Shown: positions 62,110 to 64,000 of the stretch, piece after piece
Numbering within the stretch: the first letter of the stretch is position 1
Layout of the letters: every line of letters starts with the position of its first letter
Source: Megascapheus bottae
Taxonomy: Eukaryota > Chordata > Mammalia > Rodentia > Geomyidae
Assembly (NCBI GenBank): GCA_024803745.1
Contig: JANJXV010000099.1
Coordinates: forward strand, 3,246,476 to 3,310,475
DNA: 64,000 nucleotides
Reading direction: 5' to 3'
The notes under the pieces: model-generated
What the model was told of the DNA's origin: nothing
The model's database searches: none
The model's input: the letters and a program-made list of their open reading frames with translations, nothing else
Translations under genes and position numbers: made by a program

Positions 62110-62128
62110 TCATCATCATCATCATCAT
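62110..62128. repeat. (TCA)6 microsatellite, spacer 9
   Basis: Six repeats. The base after the run differs (CATTTCC instead of CATATCC). Confidence 0.95.
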
Positions 62129-62325
62129 TTCCAAATATCCTTTCTCCTACAAAGAATGAACACTTAACTGTGTCTAATGCTTTTTTTTTAATTTCACTAA
62201 TTCTTCTGTGTTTTTCCCTCTTGCATTTTTTACACATGACAGCAAAGCTAATCATCAGGAAAAAATTGATTAGGATACAGAAACCTAATAATATCCTAGT
62301 AGATTGACGTCAAAAATATGTGCAA

Positions 62326-62526
62326 GATGCCCTGTGTGTTTGACCTAGTGGGAGAGTCCTTGGCTACCAAGCAGTAAGCCTCAGGTTTGATTCCTCATTA
62401 CCACATACATAGAAAACGCTGCAAGTGGTGCTGTGGCTCGGTGGGACAGCTAAAGCCTAAAGAAAGCCCAAGAACAATGTTCACACTCTGAGGTCACGTC
62501 CCAAGACTAGCAAAAACAAAAAAAAA
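62326..62526 (+). mobile_element. SINE B, spacer 9
   Basis: This is the orthologous copy, with GTCACGTCCCAAG private to it. Confidence 0.76.
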
Positions 62527-63152
62527 TTCGACAAGGGGCAAAATGCAGGCAGAGAATGCACTATGAAGCAAATGTTTTGTAAAGGATGAGGGCAATATTG
62601 ACCCTTAAGTTTGGATCTTACCTAAGAAAGGCACCTTGAGCCTGAGACCAGACTGGTAGTTAGGCCTAGTGGAAGACATTGGGATTGGACAAATAAAGTG
62701 TGCTGTATACTACATCCACATGTATATTGTGAGATTGGAGGAGAGATTCAGCCTCCAGTATGTCTTTGGTGAGGTCTTTTGTGAGCAAGGATCTTTGGTC
62801 ATTGGGCCCTGAAAGGTGACCCTGCCTCCCTCACAATGGAACAGAATATGGAACCCTGGTAACCAAGCCACTGTAACTAACAACCAGCTCAAGCCAGCTC
62901 ACTTGGCCTGTGGCTCAGGAGGAAGAAAGATGTTGCTGTGCTGTTGCCAAAGGTCAGGAAACTCGAGTCTCAGGCATGGAAGTTGTGGATGTCTTACACG
63001 AAGATGTACATGCTAGATCATTGCCAAGCCACAAATCCAGTATAACAGAACTTTCTCTAAGAAGAAGGCCAGGAAAATCCAGGGCAACCAGATGAGGTAA
63101 ATTTCTAAGAAGAAATGTATTTGACCCCATTATCCTCCCCAAACAATACAAC

Positions 63153-64000
63153 TTCTTTTTTTCATTTTTTTATTGTAATTAGTAAAAGGGTTAGATGATA
63201 TTTGCCAGATAGAAGGTGCATTAATTCACATACATTGATACCCTTTCACATGTCTTGGTACCCATTTCCCTCCAACCCCACACCCCCCACCTGTTTTGGT
63301 TTTTCCCCCTTCCCTATCAAATTTCAAATATCCAAATACAAATAAATTCAATATATCAGATAACAAAGTGAGATACTATACCAATATGGGATAACCAAGG
63401 GACAGCAAACGAGATGAGAGACAACATAGTACATTAAGGACAACAATCATTCATTATATGGCTTTCGTTTCAATATCCTGGAAGTCCTTTCAATTAGCTT
63501 CACATTATATGGCCTTATATATGGCCTTTTGCTCTATTGCCAAGCTCTCTAGTAGAGCCCAAGGTTTCTACTGATTATGACGAATGAGGGAAACCATTGA
63601 GACTAAGTTCCTTTCAGTCTGGCTTACTTCACTTAATATGATTTGTTCTAAGTCTTTCCATTTCCTAACAAATGGGGCGATGTCATTCTTTCTGGCAGCA
63701 GCATAGAATTCCATTGTGTACAAATACCACAACTTGTTGATCCACTCATCAACTCAGGGACATCTGGGTTGGTTCCATATCTTTGCTATGGTGAATAGTG
63801 CTGCAATGAACATTGTTGTGCTAGTGGGTTTAGTATGCCCTTGTTTCTGGATTGTTGGGTAAATGCCAAGTAGTGGAATTGCTGGGTCATAGGGGAGTTG
63901 TATGTTTAGCCTTTGAAGCACTGCCGCACTGCTTTCCATAGTGGTTGAACGAGTTTGCACTCCCATCAACAATGTAGTAGTGATCCCTTCTGGCCACATC
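63153..64000 (-). mobile_element. L1 copy 9 (3' end only)
   Basis: It comprises the A-tail, the 3' UTR and the last part of ORF2, cut by the window end. The shortened poly-T start and GTTTCAATATCC near 63468 resemble copy 3; TTTAGCCTTTGAAGC near 63904 and CCCTTCTGGCCAC near 63986 match copy 2. Confidence 0.93.
63568..64000 (-). pseudogene. L1 ORF2 of copy 9 (C-terminal end, cut by the window)
   Basis: Only the C-terminal domain is present. The frame 63754 to 63999 ends at NQPRCP because of a Val-to-stop region change (AACTCAGGGACATC near 63753). Upstream it lacks 2 nt at the same place as copy 2. The homologous natural stop lies at 63568. Confidence 0.88.

Larger units (their letters stand above)
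61222..63152. other. Spacer 9
   Basis: The small ORF is intact at 62910 to 63095 with a Leu-to-His change. The sequence before the L1 tail differs (CCCCAAACAATACAAC) from other spacers. Confidence 0.7.
1..64000. repeat. L1-containing macrosatellite array, unit about 7.43 kb
   Basis: The same sequence recurs head to tail across the whole window. The landmark TCTGTTAGATCTAGTTGG lies at 1, 7422, 14855, 22284, 29725, 37166, 44596, 52025 and 59452, giving periods of 7421 to 7441 bp. All units have the same orientation and no unrelated sequence lies between them. Each unit contains one minus-strand L1 plus a spacer of about 1.93 kb. Unit-length differences come from small indels in homopolymers, a (TCA)n tract and a few 1 to 4 nt gaps. 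Both window edges fall inside an L1, so the true array is longer. The phase at which units are cut here is arbitrary; the original duplication junction cannot be seen. Confidence 0.98.
59452..64000. repeat. Array unit 9 (partial, 4549 bp)
   Basis: It holds the 5' part of L1 copy 8, spacer 9 and the first 850 bp or so of the 3' part of L1 copy 9, cut by the window edge. The copy 9 end resembles copies 2 and 3 rather than its neighbour copy 8. Confidence 0.95.

Noticed and set aside
1..64000. CRISPR array or bacterial operon
   Set aside because: The repeats are 7.4-kb units containing L1 and SINEs; nothing prokaryotic is present.
1..64000. Recurrent L1 insertion at one hotspot as the cause of the array
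   Set aside because: Spacer sequence, SINEs and lesions are common to all units, which requires duplication of the whole block.

Overview
The window is a head-to-tail tandem array and nothing else. A unit of about 7.43 kb repeats eight full times plus one partial unit, and the array runs off both ends. Measured between equivalent bases, the units are 7421, 7433, 7429, 7441, 7441, 7430, 7429 and 7427 bp, followed by 4549 bp of the next. No host gene, rRNA, tRNA, CRISPR array or prokaryotic feature is visible.

Each unit holds two things. The first is a near-full-length LINE-1 (L1) retrotransposon on the minus strand, about 5.5 kb from its poly-A end (low coordinate) to the ORF1 start (high coordinate). 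The second is about 1.93 kb of spacer. The spacer carries two copies of a dimeric tRNA-like SINE in opposite orientations, a (TCA)n microsatellite between them, and unrecognised sequence on both sides. I number the L1 copies 0 to 9; copies 0 and 9 are cut by the window edges.

The host is a mammal, because the L1 has the therian ORF1/ORF2 layout. It is probably a rodent: the left SINE half is ID-like, and the right half resembles, from memory, the SINE common in heteromyid rodents (kangaroo rats, pocket mice). The genus is not established.

Every L1 copy is dead, and the copies share the same lesions. These are an ORF1 nonsense codon at position 335, a 2-nt deletion early in the endonuclease, an Asp-to-Glu change at endonuclease codon 145, frame breaks in the endonuclease-RT linker, and a 1-nt deletion just before the RT core. 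The array therefore grew by DNA duplication of one dead L1 with its flank, not by repeated retrotransposition. Later private lesions sort the units into lineages: 2, 3 and the edge copy 9; 4 and 5 (almost identical); 6, 7 and 8 (almost identical); 0 and 1. Variant blocks switch between lineages inside units, as expected from unequal crossing-over or gene conversion. The best description is an L1-containing macrosatellite.
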